From: Carnobacterium divergens | Lineage (GTDB): Bacteria; Bacillota; Bacilli; Lactobacillales; Carnobacteriaceae | DNA: 64,000 nt | Assembly: GCF_900258435.1 (NCBI RefSeq) | Contig: NZ_LT992558.1 | Location: 2,036,965-2,100,964 of the forward strand | Direction: 5' to 3' | Shown here: positions 28,588 through 38,952 of the stretch, in pieces | Layout of the letters: each line of letters begins with the position of its first letter | Position numbering within the stretch: position 1 is the first letter of the stretch | Notes under the pieces: model-generated | The model's input: only the letters and a program-made list of their open reading frames with translations | Database searches by the model: none | What the model was told of the DNA's origin: nothing | Made by a program: the position numbers and the translations under genes

Positions 28588-28601
28588 CAAGCAGATGCTT
28601 G
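28588..28601. promoter_or_regulatory. candidate operator in the TetR-tgt leader
   Basis: CAAGCA-GA-TGCTTG, with perfect six-base arms about 10-25 bases downstream of the -10 at 28612. On the minus strand it is followed by a T-run, but a two-base loop is too small for an ordinary terminator. Confidence 0.45.
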
Positions 28602-28611
28602 CACAACCAAT

Positions 28612-28640
28612 AGTATAGCACAGGGATTTTTAGGTAGCAA
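28612..28640 (-). promoter_or_regulatory. promoter of the TetR-tgt unit
   Basis: Minus strand TTGCTA (28635-28640), 17 bases, TATACT (28612-28617). Confidence 0.7.
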
Positions 28641-28682
28641 TCCTCTTAAAGAAATTCTTTTTTTAGATTAGAAGCACATTGT

Positions 28683-28711
28683 TTGCAAACGCTTTCTAAT
28701 CGTGTTATTCT
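28683..28711 (+). promoter_or_regulatory. promoter with catabolite-response element for the proposed small RNA
   Basis: TTGCAA (28683-28688), 17 bases, TATTCT (28706-28711). Bases 28683-28697 fit the relaxed cre consensus WTGNAANCGNWNNCW at every position and cover the -35, where CcpA would repress. Confidence 0.55.
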
Positions 28712-28716
28712 ATAGT

Positions 28717-29024
28717 TAGAAAGAGAGATGCTTATACGAGTAAACAACAGAATTTCTCATTTGTTAAACGAAACAAGTTAAACGAAACATCGCGTTTTGA
28801 TGTACCAGATTCAACTGTCCCATTTCATTTAGATTCATGATCACTATTTGTTTCATAAGTGTGTTTGATAGTCCCGAATAATGTAAGCATAAACCGAATT
28901 TTGTTTTGAAAGAAATTCCCCTAACACTTATGGCATTTCAGCTTCGCTTCAAAATTGTTTACTCGTATCCTCTCTGATTCAATAAAAAAGAGCTTCCAGT
29001 GATGAAAAACTGGCGGCTCTTTTT
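28717..29024 (+). ncRNA. proposed structured small RNA between the TetR gene and queA
   Basis: A 481-bp gap holds no convincing protein gene; the longest plus-strand candidate from an ATG is 17 codons. It has a plus-strand promoter, a terminator, and a long-range closing helix: ATACGAGTAAACA (28734-28746) pairs perfectly with 28956-28968, with further AGAGAG/CTCTCT pairing outside (28722-28727 and 28970-28975). Inside, CATAAGTGT (28854-28862) can pair with 28924-28932, and GAATTTCT (28750-28757) with 28911-28918; these two cross each other. A 13-nt sequence is repeated in tandem at 28763-28789. It does not look like tmRNA, RNase P RNA or SRP RNA; a divergent 6S RNA cannot be excluded. Confidence 0.5.
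28763..28789 (+). repeat. tandem 13-nt repeat
   Basis: GTTAAACGAAACA occurs at 28763-28775 and again at 28777-28789, separated by one A, inside the proposed small RNA. Confidence 0.85.
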
Positions 29025-29026
29025 TT
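28984..29026. terminator. two-way terminator between the proposed small RNA and queA
   Basis: Arms containing AAAAAAGAGC..CCAGT and ACTGG..GCTCTTTTTT, with T-runs in both directions. Confidence 0.88.
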
Positions 29027-29041
29027 GATTGCTTACTTATT

Positions 29042-30073
29042 TTATTTGACAAACATCGCATCGCCAAAGCTAAAGAAGCGGTAGCGTTCTTCCACTGCAT
29101 GATGGTAGGCTGCTAAAACATTTTCTCGTCCTGCAAAGGCACTCACCAACATAACCAATGTTGATTTTGGTAAATGAAAATTAGTTGAAAAAGCATCAAC
29201 CACTTTAAATTGATAACCAGGTGAAATAAAAATACTTGTCCAACCGCTATCGGCTTTGATTTCGCCATCAAATTTTGTGCCAATTGTTTCGAGTGTTCGA
29301 ATCGATGTTGTACCCACTGCCACAATTCGACCACCACTTGTCTTAACTTCGTTCAATTTCGTCGCCGCTTCCTCTGTCAAACGATAGAATTCAGAATGCA
29401 TATCATGGTCCTCAATAGAATCCACACTAACAGGTCTAAAAGTACCTAAACCCACATGAAGTGTTAGAAAAACAAGTTCAACACCTTTTGCTTTGATTTT
29501 TGCTAACAGGTCTTCTGTAAAATGCAACCCTGCTGTTGGCGCTGCTGCTGATCCATTTTCCTTAGCGTAAACCGTTTGATAGCGTTCATTGTCTTCTAAA
29601 CGTTCTTTAATATAAGGAGGCAATGGCATTTCGCCAAGAGATTCTAAGACTTCAAGAAAGATGCCCTCATATGAAAAATCAACAATTCTACCGCCATGTT
29701 CTAATTCTTCCACAACCGTTGCTTTTAAACGACCGTCACCAAAGCTAATTTCAGTTCCAACTTTTGCACGTTTTGCTGGTTTAACGAGTGTCTCCCACTG
29801 GTCATTGACTGTATTTTTTAATAGTAATACTTCTAAATGTCCGCCGGTTTCTGGCTTTGTTCCATAAAGTCTAGCTGGTAAGACACGTGTGTCATTCATC
29901 ACTAACGCGTCGCCTGCATGTAATTCATCTAAAATATCTGTAAAGTGCTTATCTGATACCTCACCCGTCTTGCTATCCAAAACAAGTAAACGTGAACTTG
30001 AGCGGTCACTTAGCGGGGTTTGAGCAATTAGTTCTTCTGGTAAATCAAAATCAAAATCTTTCGTTGATAACAT
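29042..30073 (-). CDS. queA: S-adenosylmethionine:tRNA ribosyltransferase-isomerase
   Basis: Transfers the ribosyl part of SAM to preQ1-modified tRNA, forming epoxyqueuosine. I start at the ATG at 30073 ([21 protein letters not shown]), eight bases after AGGAG; an ATG two codons earlier is too close. The 343-residue protein has the family signatures [37 protein letters not shown] and [10 protein letters not shown]. It follows ruvB by 26 bp and is probably the last gene of ruvA-ruvB-queA, closing at a two-way terminator. Confidence 0.96.
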   Translation of the reverse strand: MLSTKDFDFDLPEELIAQTPLSDRSSSRLLVLDSKTGEVSDKHFTDILDELHAGDALVMNDTRVLPARLYGTKPETGGHLEVLLLKNTVNDQWETLVKPAKRAKVGTEISFGDGRLKATVVEELEHGGRIVDFSYEGIFLEVLESLGEMPLPPYIKERLEDNERYQTVYAKENGSAAAPTAGLHFTEDLLAKIKAKGVELVFLTLHVGLGTFRPVSVDSIEDHDMHSEFYRLTEEAATKLNEVKTSGGRIVAVGTTSIRTLETIGTKFDGEIKADSGWTSIFISPGYQFKVVDAFSTNFHLPKSTLVMLVSAFAGRENVLAAYHHAVEERYRFFSFGDAMFVK

Positions 30074-30099
30074 GTTCATTTCTCCTATTTATCTGGCTT

Positions 30100-31116
30100 T
30101 TAATTTTTTTCTATAGGATAAGAATACCCTAAATGCTCGTAGCCTAAAGGGGTCACAATCCGTCCTCTTGGTGTCCGTTGCAGAAAACCCATTTGCAATA
30201 AATACGGTTCGTACATATCTTCTACGGTTTCTGTTTCTTCTCCGATATTAGCTGCAATCGTTGACAAACCTACTGGCCCTCCACGATACAATTCAATCAT
30301 CGTAGTCAGCATTTTTTGATCCACATAATCCAATCCTTCTTGATCGACTCGTAATAGGGCTAGCGCTTCATCTGCCATTCTTTGACTGACTTCACCTTCG
30401 CCTTCGACTTGAGCATAATCTCGCACGCGTTTTAATAAGCGATTCGCAATCCGCGGGGTTCCTCTTGAGCGTCTAGCAATTTCATGGGCTCCCGTATCGT
30501 TGATTTTCGTTTGAAAAACGTCTGCTGAGCGGATCACGATTTCTTTTAAATCTTTCACTGGATAATATTCCATATGGGAAACGATTCCAAATCGATCCCT
30601 TAAAGGCGCAGATAACAAACCTGCTCTTGTTGTCGCACCAATTAACGTAAAGGGCGGCAATGGAAAATGGACGGGGTGAGCGCTTGGACCTTGTCCAACA
30701 ATAATATCAACAAAAAAGTCTTCCATTGCGGAATACAGCATTTCTTCTACCATTCGAGGCATGCGATGGATTTCATCAATAAACAGAACGTCTCCTGCTT
30801 CTAATTCGTTTAATAACGCCACCAAATCGCCAGCCTTTTCAATTGCTGGACCACTGGTGGTTCGAATTCCTACTTGCATTTCATTTGCAATTACCATTGC
30901 CATTGTTGTTTTCCCTAAACCTGGTGGTCCATATAAGAGAACGTGGTCTAATGCTTCTTCACGGTTTTTAGCAGCTTCAATGTAAATCGTTAACTCTTTT
31001 TTTACTTTGTCTTGGCCGATGTATTGAGCTAACGTTTGGGGGCGTAAAGATTTTTCAATTGTTACCTCTACTCCGTCCTCACTCTCACCAGAAACAATCC
31101 GTTCTTCAAATGTCAT
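30100..31116 (-). CDS. ruvB: Holliday junction branch-migration ATPase RuvB
   Basis: Hexameric AAA+ motor that, with RuvA, moves Holliday junctions during recombination repair. The 338-residue length is standard. Walker A GPPGLGKT is at 63-70, Walker B/IDEIHR at 113-118, sensor 1 is in GATTRAGLL, and a C-terminal winged helix ends with [20 protein letters not shown]. It lies 32 bp after ruvA in the same unit. Confidence 0.97.
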   Translation of the reverse strand: MTFEERIVSGESEDGVEVTIEKSLRPQTLAQYIGQDKVKKELTIYIEAAKNREEALDHVLLYGPPGLGKTTMAMVIANEMQVGIRTTSGPAIEKAGDLVALLNELEAGDVLFIDEIHRMPRMVEEMLYSAMEDFFVDIIVGQGPSAHPVHFPLPPFTLIGATTRAGLLSAPLRDRFGIVSHMEYYPVKDLKEIVIRSADVFQTKINDTGAHEIARRSRGTPRIANRLLKRVRDYAQVEGEGEVSQRMADEALALLRVDQEGLDYVDQKMLTTMIELYRGGPVGLSTIAANIGEETETVEDMYEPYLLQMGFLQRTPRGRIVTPLGYEHLGYSYPIEKN

Positions 31117-31148
31117 CTAATTTTCACCACTTTTCCTAAAATTCCAGT

Positions 31149-31763
31149 TTATTTTTTCATTAACAAACGTAAGGCCGCTCTTAAATAAGCATCTGTTGAA
31201 TGTTCATTTAAAGCGATTAGTTTTGGTTCAATTCGTTTGATTTCTCTTGAGCTGTAGCCCAATGCGGTTAATGCTTCTACGGTTTCTGCAATGTGTCCGT
31301 TATTCGTTGTTAAGACTAACTTTTCTTGCAAGGCGCCTTTTCCTGCACTTGAAGAAACCGTTAAATCGTCTAGTTTGCCTTTTAAATCCAATACGATCTG
31401 AGAAGCTGTTTTCTTTCCAACACCAGGAAATTTTGTTAAGTACGCCACATCATCATTTTCAATTGCGGCAACTAACCCTTCATGGTCATCACTAGCTAAA
31501 ATCGCTAAGCTACTTTTTGGTCCTATTCCAGAAACGCTGATTAATTTTAAATACAATTGCTTTTCGCTAAAATCTTTAAAGCCAAATAATGTTATCGCAT
31601 CTTCTCGGACCGCTTGATAAACATAGACTTGAACTTCTTGGTTTAATTTACTTGAAAATCGAAAAGGGTTCGCAATCAATAATTGGTAACCGATCCCACC
31701 ATTTTCAATCACGATATACGCTGGTCCTACAAACGTCAACGTGCCTTTGATGTATTCATACAT
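31149..31763 (-). CDS. ruvA: Holliday junction DNA helicase subunit RuvA
   Basis: Tetrameric junction-binding protein that loads RuvB. The start is the ATG at 31763 ([20 protein letters not shown]), giving 204 residues; an ATG five codons earlier forms part of the Shine-Dalgarno sequence. Domains: OB fold 1-62, helix-hairpin-helix repeats at about 70-130 ([33 protein letters not shown]), and a C-terminal RuvB-contact domain at about 155-204 ([17 protein letters not shown]). A degenerate SOS-like box lies 25-40 bp upstream. Confidence 0.95.
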   Translation of the reverse strand: MYEYIKGTLTFVGPAYIVIENGGIGYQLLIANPFRFSSKLNQEVQVYVYQAVREDAITLFGFKDFSEKQLYLKLISVSGIGPKSSLAILASDDHEGLVAAIENDDVAYLTKFPGVGKKTASQIVLDLKGKLDDLTVSSSAGKGALQEKLVLTTNNGHIAETVEALTALGYSSREIKRIEPKLIALNEHSTDAYLRAALRLLMKK

Positions 31764-31788
31764 GTGTTCGATCTCCATTCTATTCTAT

Positions 31789-31802
31789 AGTACATTCGTT
31801 CC
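31789..31802 (-). promoter_or_regulatory. degenerate LexA-like box upstream of ruvA
   Basis: Minus strand GGAACGAATGTACT agrees with CGAACNNNNGTTCG at seven of ten fixed bases; a TAGAAT -10-like hexamer follows one base later, the same layout as at dinB. Confidence 0.35.
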
Positions 31803-31885
31803 CCTAGCATTTTACCATATTTTCAAGATTAAATGGACTTTCTAATGGAAAAATCTTTATTTTCGTCATTTCCTTACTAAAAAAG

Positions 31886-31931
31886 GAAAAACACAAAGAC
31901 AAAGGCAGCTCCCTTATCTTTGTGCTTTTTT
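31886..31931 (-). terminator. terminator of msrB
   Basis: Arms ACACAAAGA (31891-31899) and TCTTTGTGC (31917-31925) with inner pairing and T-runs. Confidence 0.8.
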
Positions 31932-32367
31932 AAGAAAATAGCGAACGATACTGACCGTAGCCTTCCGCTTCCAATTGATCAACTGGAATAAAACGTAGGG
32001 CTGCTGAATTAATGCAGTAACGCAACCCACCAAGTTCAGGCGGACCATCATTAAACACATGACCTAAATGAGAATCTGCTGCTTTGCTTCGAACTTCAGT
32101 ACGTGTCATTCCAAATTTGTGGTCTACTTTTTCTACTACCTCATTTTTTTCAATCGGTTTCGAAAAGGCCGGCCAACCACAACCTGCATCGTACTTATCT
32201 TTTGACGTAAAAAGTGGCTCGCCACTGACAATATCAACATACAGTCCATTTTCATAAAAATCATCAAATTCCCCTGTAAAAGCATGCTCCGTTCCATTTT
32301 CTTGTGTGACTTCATATTGAATCGGGCTTAAGGTCTCTTTTAATTCTTCTTTCGATGGTTTTTCCAT
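31930..32367 (-). CDS. msrB: peptide-methionine (R)-S-oxide reductase MsrB
   Basis: Reduces the R form of methionine sulfoxide in oxidised proteins. The start is the ATG at 32367, eight bases after GAGGTG (145 residues); a GTG three codons earlier overlaps that site. The active-site Cys118 is in [11 protein letters not shown], with GCGWPAF (Cys63) and DSHLGHVF completing the pocket. The zinc-binding CxxC pairs of some MsrB proteins are absent. No msrA is adjacent. It lies 68 bp after maf on the same strand and ends in a hairpin. Confidence 0.95.
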   Translation of the reverse strand: MEKPSKEELKETLSPIQYEVTQENGTEHAFTGEFDDFYENGLYVDIVSGEPLFTSKDKYDAGCGWPAFSKPIEKNEVVEKVDHKFGMTRTEVRSKAADSHLGHVFNDGPPELGGLRYCINSAALRFIPVDQLEAEGYGQYRSLFS

Positions 32368-32435
32368 TTTCTTCACCTCTTTAGTTTAATTGTCTATAGT
32401 ATAGCAAACAATGACTAAAAAGGAGCATTTCTTGC

Positions 32436-32990
32436 TTACTGTATTTCGTTTAACATTCTGGCTACTACAGAGACGGGAAATCCCGCGACGCTATAAAAAT
32501 CGCCGTCAATTTTTTTGACAAGTAGCGCGCCTTTCCCTTGAATTCCATATGAGCCGGCTTTATCCATCGGTTCTTTAGTCGCAATATACGCATCAATTTC
32601 TGCTGGAGTTAACTCAAAGAGAGTCACTTTGGTTGTCACGACTTGCGTAGCTTTTTGTTGTCCTTTTGTCAGATGGACTGCTGTCAACACTTCATGTGTC
32701 GTTCCGCTTAGTTGCTCAAGCATTCTTTTAGCATCGGCTTCATCCTTTGGTTTCCCCATAATCTCACCATTTAGAACCACAATCGTGTCGCTTCCAATCA
32801 CTAACTCATCTGGATACTCTTTGGCTACTTCATTGGCTTTACGAATCGCTAACACTTCCACAACTTCAGGACCTTTCATTGACGGTGGGGTCGTTTCGTC
32901 TACATCAGAAACAACTACGTCAAAATCTGTTGTGATTTTACTGAGCAACTCTTTTCTTCTAGGAGAACCTGAAGCTAAAATTAAGGTCAT
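32436..32990 (-). CDS. maf: Maf-family nucleoside triphosphate pyrophosphatase
   Basis: Hydrolyses non-canonical or pyrimidine nucleoside triphosphates, preventing their use in nucleic acids; overexpression inhibits septation in Bacillus. The 184-residue protein has SGSPRRKELL at 7-16, the catalytic region VIGSDTIVVLNGEIMGKPKD, and SYGIQGKGALLVKKIDGD. These fit the dTTP/UTP-type subgroup. It follows mutL by 19 bp, so it is probably part of the mutS-mutL-maf unit. Confidence 0.93.
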   Translation of the reverse strand: MTLILASGSPRRKELLSKITTDFDVVVSDVDETTPPSMKGPEVVEVLAIRKANEVAKEYPDELVIGSDTIVVLNGEIMGKPKDEADAKRMLEQLSGTTHEVLTAVHLTKGQQKATQVVTTKVTLFELTPAEIDAYIATKEPMDKAGSYGIQGKGALLVKKIDGDFYSVAGFPVSVVARMLNEIQ

Positions 32991-33009
32991 TTTTCATCTA
33001 CCTGCTTTC

Positions 33010-34995
33010 TTAATGTGGGTCTTGGATACGTTTAAACATTTTTTCCATATCTTTATTAGTAAATTGAATCAAGACTGGACGGCCATGAGGACAATTATAA
33101 GGATTTTCTGTTTTTGCTAAATCTACTAACAAGGCACGAGCTTCTTGATCGTTTAGATAATGATTGGCTTTAATTGAACCTTTGCAACTCATCATAATAG
33201 CCGTTGCTTCTCTAAACTTCGCCACGTTAACCGTTCCTTGTTCTAAAAGCAAATCAATCATTTCTCTAACGATTTCTTCTTCTTCCCCTTTATTAAACCA
33301 AACTGGATGACTTCTTAGTAAGAAACTATTTTGTCCAAAAGGTTCTAAGAAAATTCCAATCTCTTCAAGTGCTGGTTGATTTTCTTTGATTTTAATGGCA
33401 TCGCTATTTGGGTAATCTAGCATCATTGGAACTAGTAAGTCTTGCAGGTCACGACTGACTTCCCCAATTTTTTTACGGAAATACTCATACTTGATTCGCT
33501 CTTGCGCCGCATGTTGATCCAAAATATACAACCCATTTTCATTTTGTGCAAATAGATAGGTGCCATGCATTTGACCAATATACTCTAGCGTTGGCAAGTG
33601 TGAAGCAGCTTTTTCAGTTTGTTGGGCTTCTCTTTTTAGCAAATTAGTTGCCGTGTTTAAATAAGGTTCTTCATGAAGCTCTTCTAATTCACTGATGGGG
33701 CGATCCATAGTTGGGATTGATTCTGTTACTGTTGGTTCAACTAGGAAACTTTCTGCTACTTGATCATCCTGTGTATCCTCAAAAGGCGCCGCTTCTTCTT
33801 CTACCAACTCTTCATGTTTAAATGGAATTGGTTGGAACGGATCGGTTGGCTTTTCTTTCACGAGGGGCTCTTTCACTTGGTAAGCAGGCTGATTTTCAGG
33901 TTTAGTTGAGGACGCTACATTCAAGTCAATTTTTGTTTGTTCGGCTTTAAATTTTGTCGCGTCATATGGCTTTTTAAAGCTAAAGTTCTCCATCGCTTCT
34001 GGAATCAATTGTTCTTTACTAAGAGCTTGATGAATTGCATCTTCAATTAAGCCCATTAGTTCTTTTTCTTTACTGATCCGAACTTCTTGCTTTGTTGGAT
34101 GCACATTCACATCAACTAATAGCGGGTCCATCGTAATATCTAAGGCAACAATTGGAAAACGACCTACCATTAATTTTGAACGATAGCCTGCAATAATTGC
34201 CTTATTAAGCAGGTAATTTTTGATGTAACGCCCATTGATCATAATGGACATATAATTACGGCTTGCTCTTGTGACTTCTGGTAATGAAATAAATCCTTTA
34301 ACATTGAAGTCTAAATCTTCATTTTCAATCAAACGCATTTTTTTTGCAATTGCAACGCCATAAATCCCTGCTAAGGTTTGTTTTAAATCCCCCTTTCCCG
34401 AAGTGCGCAACATTTGATTGCCATCATGAACTAAACGAAATGCAATCATTGGGTGACTCATCGCCAAGCGATTGACGATATCTCCGATTGTTGCTAGTTC
34501 GGTTTGTAAGGTTTTAACGTATTTTAACCGAGCTGGAGTATTGAAAAATAAATTGCTTACGGTAATGCTTGTTCCTTTTCTTGATGGATTTGGACGCTCT
34601 TCCTCGATATCCCCACCTTTTAAAGAAATGTACGTACCCGCACCAGACCCTGTCGCCGTTTCTAAGATGACTTCGGATACAGAGGCAATACTTGGCAAGG
34701 CTTCTCCACGAAAACCTAGCGTGCGAATTCTAAAGAGGTCGTCTCGAGTATGAATCTTACTTGTGGCATGGCGTTTAAAGGCATTTTTCACATCTTCTGC
34801 TTCAATGCCATCACCATTGTCAATAATTTGAATTTTTTTCAAACCAGCTTCTTCAATTAAAATGTCGATTTGGGTGCTGCCTGCATCTATTGAATTTTCA
34901 ACAAGTTCTTTAACAACCGAAGCGGGGCGCTCAATTACTTCACCAGCCGCAATTTGATTGGCGAGTTTTTCTGAAAGTTCTTCAATTTTTGCCAT
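33010..34995 (-). CDS. mutL: DNA mismatch repair protein MutL
   Basis: Couples MutS mismatch recognition to strand removal. The 661-residue protein has the N-terminal GHKL ATPase motifs [18 protein letters not shown] and [12 protein letters not shown], a variable acidic linker at about 330-460, and a C-terminal domain with [12 protein letters not shown], the metal-binding endonuclease motif DQHA(X)2E(X)4E. That motif means this MutL probably nicks DNA itself, as in other bacteria without MutH. It lies 30 bp after mutS. Confidence 0.96.
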   Translation of the reverse strand: MAKIEELSEKLANQIAAGEVIERPASVVKELVENSIDAGSTQIDILIEEAGLKKIQIIDNGDGIEAEDVKNAFKRHATSKIHTRDDLFRIRTLGFRGEALPSIASVSEVILETATGSGAGTYISLKGGDIEEERPNPSRKGTSITVSNLFFNTPARLKYVKTLQTELATIGDIVNRLAMSHPMIAFRLVHDGNQMLRTSGKGDLKQTLAGIYGVAIAKKMRLIENEDLDFNVKGFISLPEVTRASRNYMSIMINGRYIKNYLLNKAIIAGYRSKLMVGRFPIVALDITMDPLLVDVNVHPTKQEVRISKEKELMGLIEDAIHQALSKEQLIPEAMENFSFKKPYDATKFKAEQTKIDLNVASSTKPENQPAYQVKEPLVKEKPTDPFQPIPFKHEELVEEEAAPFEDTQDDQVAESFLVEPTVTESIPTMDRPISELEELHEEPYLNTATNLLKREAQQTEKAASHLPTLEYIGQMHGTYLFAQNENGLYILDQHAAQERIKYEYFRKKIGEVSRDLQDLLVPMMLDYPNSDAIKIKENQPALEEIGIFLEPFGQNSFLLRSHPVWFNKGEEEEIVREMIDLLLEQGTVNVAKFREATAIMMSCKGSIKANHYLNDQEARALLVDLAKTENPYNCPHGRPVLIQFTNKDMEKMFKRIQDPH

Positions 34996-35025
34996 TTCTC
35001 CTCACCCTTTCTACTTAAATTGAAT

Positions 35026-37644
35026 CTATTTTAGCTTTCCTTGTAGTTCACTTAAGGTATTGATTGCTTCAAGAGGCGTCATAGACAATAAGTTTATAGT
35101 TTGTAACGCTTTGATAACTTCACTTTCATTCGGGTTCAATGAATCAAACAATGATAATTGACCTTGTTCTTCTTCAAGAATATCTAACATTGGCTCTTGT
35201 TCACTATTTGTTTTAATTGCCATTTGAGGTGCTTGCTCAACATCAATAACAACTGGCTCTTGTTTTTCTAATTTTTCTAAAATAGCTGCTGCTCGAATCA
35301 ATAAATCTTCTGGCAAACCAGCTAGTTTCGCTACATGGATTCCGTAACTTTTATCGGCTGGCCCAGCCATCATTTTGTGTAAGAAAACAACTTCACCATC
35401 TTCTTCAACTGCTCCTACATGGATATTTTCTAAGCCTTGTAAGGATTCTTCTAACACGGTTAATTCATGATAATGGGTTGAAAAGAGCGTTTTTGCATGA
35501 ACATGCTGATGAATGTACTCAATAATAGCTTCAGCAAGTGCCATTCCATCATAGGTTGCAGTCCCTCGACCAATTTCATCAAATAAAATTAAACTACGAT
35601 CGGTGGCATGTCGTAATGCTTGATTTGCTTCCATCATTTCCACCATAAAGGTACTTTGACCAGAAATTAAATCATCGGCTGCTCCAATACGAGTGAAAAT
35701 TTGATCAAAAATCGGCAGCTCAGCTGTCTCAGCCGGTACAAAGCAACCCATTTGAGCCATAATAACGGTTAAGGCTAACTGACGCATATACGTACTTTTA
35801 CCAGACATGTTGGGTCCAGTAATCAAAAGAATATCTGTTTGCTCATTCATCACGACACTGTTTGGCACGTAACGTTGTTGCCCTAATACTTTTTCAACAA
35901 CTGGGTGACGCCCTTCTAGCAGATTGATTTCATGAGTTCCCTGTTTCATAACTGGTTTAATATAATGGTACTTTTCACTGATGGTCGAAAAGCTTTGTAA
36001 AACATCGATTGTGGCAACCGTTTTAGCTAGTTTTTGCAAGCGTTCAATGTATTGTTTTACGGTTTCACGAACAGCAGTAAACAACTCATATTCCAATGCT
36101 ACTGATTTTTCTTCAGCTTCTAAAATCAAGGTTTCTTTTTCTTTTAAGTCGGGTGTAATAAAGCGTTCTGCATTTGCTAAGGTTTGTTTGCGCTCGTATG
36201 TTCCTTCTGGTAACGATGCTAAATTGGCTTTTGTTACTTCAATGTAATAACCAAATACGCGGTTATAACCAATTTTTAACGTTTTAATGCCCGTTTTTTC
36301 ACGTTCTTGGGCTTCTAATTGAGCAATCCATTTTTTGCCGTTTCGCATGGCATCACGATATTGATCCAATTTTTCATGGTACCCGTCTTTGATGACCCCA
36401 CCATCTTTAATGGCTAGAGGGGCTTCTTCGTCAATTGCGTGTTCAATTAGTTCTACTACCTCCGTTACAGGATCTAATGCAATTAGGAGGTCATCCCACT
36501 CTCCATCGTTAATAATGGCAATAATATCAATTAATTGAGGAATTTGAAGGAGAGAAGTTTTTAATTGAATCAAATCACGACCGTTCACATTTCCAAAGGC
36601 CACTCGTCCCGCTAAACGTTCTAAATCGTAAACGCGAGTCAGCGCTTCGTTTAAATCGGTTCGTTCAAAAAAGTGATTGATTAAATTTTCCACAATCAAT
36701 TGACGGCTTTTAATTTTGGCTTCTTGAATCAAAGGACGATCAATCCATTGTTTTAATAAGCGTCCTCCCATTGCTGTTTTGGTTTCGTCTAGTAACCACA
36801 ATAACGTTCCTTTTTTCTGACCATTTCGAATCGATGACGTTAACTCTAAATTATGTTTTGAATAGTGATCCATTTTTAAGAAGTGAGTGGGTATGTAGCT
36901 TTCTGCTTTTTGAATATGACTTAAGCTACGTTTTTGAGTGACACTTAAATAGGATAATAACAGCTTCAAAACAGCTACCGTTTTTTCTTCATCAATTTCG
37001 CTGGTTAAGTATGAAAATTCAGCATTTTCTACCATTGTTGTTTGGGTTGAAATCATTACACCCAATTTATTTTTTAATTCTTCTTGTAACAATTCTTCAT
37101 CTAAATTTTCAAAAACAACTTCTTTTGTTTGAATACTGGATAATTCATTGATTAAATCTTCTTTTGACGTTAAGCAAGTCGCTTTTAATTCTCCCGTACT
37201 TAGATCTACATAGGATAAGTTAAACTCATGGTCGTTGACGACAATGAGAGCTGATAAGTAATTATTTGATTTTGCATCCATGTTTTTCATTTCAATCGCT
37301 GTTCCAGGAGTCACTAATTGAACAACTTCTCTTTTGACCATTCCTTTAGCCGTTTTTGGATCTTCTACTTGCTCACAGATGGCAACTTTGTACCCTTTTT
37401 CAATTAAAACATCAATGTATCCTCTAGCAGCGTGATATGGAACCCCGCACATCGGGATGGGATCATCTGCGTTACGGTTACGACTAGTTAAAGTTACTTC
37501 TAATAATTGCGATGCATTAATGGCATCCTCATAAAATAATTCGTAAAAATCACCTAAACGATAAAATAAAAAAGCATCTGGGTATTGAGATTTTATGGCT
37601 AAATACTGCTCCATCATTGGAGTGTGTTTGGTTTTTTGTGGCAT
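35026..37644 (-). CDS. mutS: DNA mismatch recognition ATPase MutS
   Basis: Finds base mismatches and small loops. The 872-residue protein starts with the mismatch-reading domain ([17 protein letters not shown], with the Phe-x-Glu element), followed by connector, lever and clamp domains and the ABC ATPase, with Walker [12 protein letters not shown], the signature region and [12 protein letters not shown]. The C-terminus has the helix-turn-helix dimer region and a tail. It lies between ricA and mutL, as in Bacillus apart from cotE. Confidence 0.97.
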   Translation of the reverse strand: MPQKTKHTPMMEQYLAIKSQYPDAFLFYRLGDFYELFYEDAINASQLLEVTLTSRNRNADDPIPMCGVPYHAARGYIDVLIEKGYKVAICEQVEDPKTAKGMVKREVVQLVTPGTAIEMKNMDAKSNNYLSALIVVNDHEFNLSYVDLSTGELKATCLTSKEDLINELSSIQTKEVVFENLDEELLQEELKNKLGVMISTQTTMVENAEFSYLTSEIDEEKTVAVLKLLLSYLSVTQKRSLSHIQKAESYIPTHFLKMDHYSKHNLELTSSIRNGQKKGTLLWLLDETKTAMGGRLLKQWIDRPLIQEAKIKSRQLIVENLINHFFERTDLNEALTRVYDLERLAGRVAFGNVNGRDLIQLKTSLLQIPQLIDIIAIINDGEWDDLLIALDPVTEVVELIEHAIDEEAPLAIKDGGVIKDGYHEKLDQYRDAMRNGKKWIAQLEAQEREKTGIKTLKIGYNRVFGYYIEVTKANLASLPEGTYERKQTLANAERFITPDLKEKETLILEAEEKSVALEYELFTAVRETVKQYIERLQKLAKTVATIDVLQSFSTISEKYHYIKPVMKQGTHEINLLEGRHPVVEKVLGQQRYVPNSVVMNEQTDILLITGPNMSGKSTYMRQLALTVIMAQMGCFVPAETAELPIFDQIFTRIGAADDLISGQSTFMVEMMEANQALRHATDRSLILFDEIGRGTATYDGMALAEAIIEYIHQHVHAKTLFSTHYHELTVLEESLQGLENIHVGAVEEDGEVVFLHKMMAGPADKSYGIHVAKLAGLPEDLLIRAAAILEKLEKQEPVVIDVEQAPQMAIKTNSEQEPMLDILEEEQGQLSLFDSLNPNESEVIKALQTINLLSMTPLEAINTLSELQGKLK

Positions 37645-37673
37645 GTGTATCCAACTCCTTTCGTCGACTATTT

Positions 37674-38066
37674 TTAACTTAATTCAGTTAATTTTTCTTC
37701 AATCTCTTTTACAAGTTCGTCTTGAATCGTTCCAACTAGTTGTTGCAATAAATCATCTGCTTCAATAAGTGAATCTTGATAACTTGTCACTACGATGTGT
37801 TCATTAAATTCTCTTGTTAGTTGTTCAGACTCTCTGATTGCTACTTTTTCAGCCTCAGGTTTGCCGTAGTGATTAAACGCTACGGCTTCTTTTTGTTTTA
37901 TTTTAATTTGTTCAATCAAAGTATTTAAATGTGCATGATTTTGTGCTTTTTCTTCAATTTGTTGATAATTTTGAATGGTTTCATTTTCTTGCAACAATTG
38001 TGTTAATTTTTCTAATGTCTCTTTAGTGGCTTCATCTAATAAAGATTCAGGCTCTTTTCTAAACAT
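37674..38066 (-). CDS. ricA: RicA/YmcA-like YlbF family protein
   Basis: A 130-residue, almost wholly helical acidic protein of the YlbF/YmcA family. In Bacillus RicA, RicF and RicT form the Y-complex, which directs RNase Y to mRNA targets; rny lies 0.9 kb upstream, fitting that role. The ATG overlaps the ymdB stop codon (TAATG), so translation is probably coupled. The sequence has no cysteine, whereas Bacillus RicA uses one near its C-terminus for an iron-sulfur cluster of the complex, as I recall. Confidence 0.84.
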   Translation of the reverse strand: MFRKEPESLLDEATKETLEKLTQLLQENETIQNYQQIEEKAQNHAHLNTLIEQIKIKQKEAVAFNHYGKPEAEKVAIRESEQLTREFNEHIVVTSYQDSLIEADDLLQQLVGTIQDELVKEIEEKLTELS

Positions 38067-38872
38067 TAAAAGTCGCCTCCAAATGGACGGTCTTCGTTAA
38101 TCACAATATTTTGAATACTTTTAGCTTTCCCTGTTAGATCGTCTAATTCAATCAAACAAGCTGACAAAATTTTACGGCCTTCTTTTGGTACTTCAAAGCG
38201 TGTTGGCATCTGTGTTAAAAAGCGATTAAGAACCTGCTCTTTCGTCATTCCTAAAACACCATCATAAGGACCTGTCATCCCTACATCCGTCAAATAGGCT
38301 GTTCCTTCTGGTAAGATTCTTGCGTCATTGGTTTGCACATGGGTGTGGGTGCCGACAACTGCCGAAACACGACCATCTAAGAACCAGCCCATCGCTTGTT
38401 TTTCACTTGTCGTTTCAGCATGAAAATCCACAAAAATCAAGGGCGTACGTTTTCTTGCTTCTTCTACTAATTCTTCAATTTTTCTAAAAGGATCATCTAA
38501 ATCCGCCATAAACACACGACCATGTAAATTAATAACAGCTAGTTCTAATTGATTAACTTTAATAAAGGCCATGCCTTTTCCAGGCGTTGTGTCTTCTGGG
38601 TAATTTGCTGGACGAATCATTTTTTTGGCATCGTCAATAAATTCAAAGATTTCGCGGTTATCCCAAGTATGATTTCCCATCGTTACGATATCCACGCCAT
38701 CTTGTAAAAAGCCTTTGTATATTTTTTCAGTGATTCCGCGTCCTGCTGCTGCATTCTCACCATTTAAAATCGTCACTTGTGGACGGTACTCTCTTTTTAA
38801 TTTAGGTAGGTATTCATGGACCATTTCGCGTCCCATTGATCCTACAACATCTCCGACAAATAATAATTTCAT
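38066..38872 (-). CDS. ymdB: YmdB metallophosphoesterase
   Basis: A 268-residue calcineurin-like phosphodiesterase; in Bacillus it hydrolyses 2',3'-cyclic nucleotides and affects biofilm choice. Metal and catalytic motifs: FVGDVVGSMGRE (Asp8), NGENAAAGRGIT, MGNHTWDN, VDFHAETTSEKQ and GTHTHVQTND. It lies 129 bp downstream of rny, but a strong terminator at 38953 lies between them. It overlaps the start of ricA by one base. Confidence 0.92.
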   Translation of the reverse strand: MKLLFVGDVVGSMGREMVHEYLPKLKREYRPQVTILNGENAAAGRGITEKIYKGFLQDGVDIVTMGNHTWDNREIFEFIDDAKKMIRPANYPEDTTPGKGMAFIKVNQLELAVINLHGRVFMADLDDPFRKIEELVEEARKRTPLIFVDFHAETTSEKQAMGWFLDGRVSAVVGTHTHVQTNDARILPEGTAYLTDVGMTGPYDGVLGMTKEQVLNRFLTQMPTRFEVPKEGRKILSACLIELDDLTGKAKSIQNIVINEDRPFGGDF

Positions 38873-38952
38873 TTTATATGGCCTCTTCTCTTTTTATACA
38901 TCACTTTATTTTACCAATATTTGAACTTAAATAAAAGGGGGGACTTCTTACT

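Noticed and set aside
28728-28781. A 17-codon open frame at the 5' end of the proposed small RNA
   Set aside because: Very short and without a good ribosome binding site (only AGAGAG directly before the ATG); the pairing evidence favours RNA structure.
32629-33120. A 163-codon plus-strand open frame over maf and the end of mutL
   Set aside because: Antisense shadow of two certain genes, with no family-like motif.
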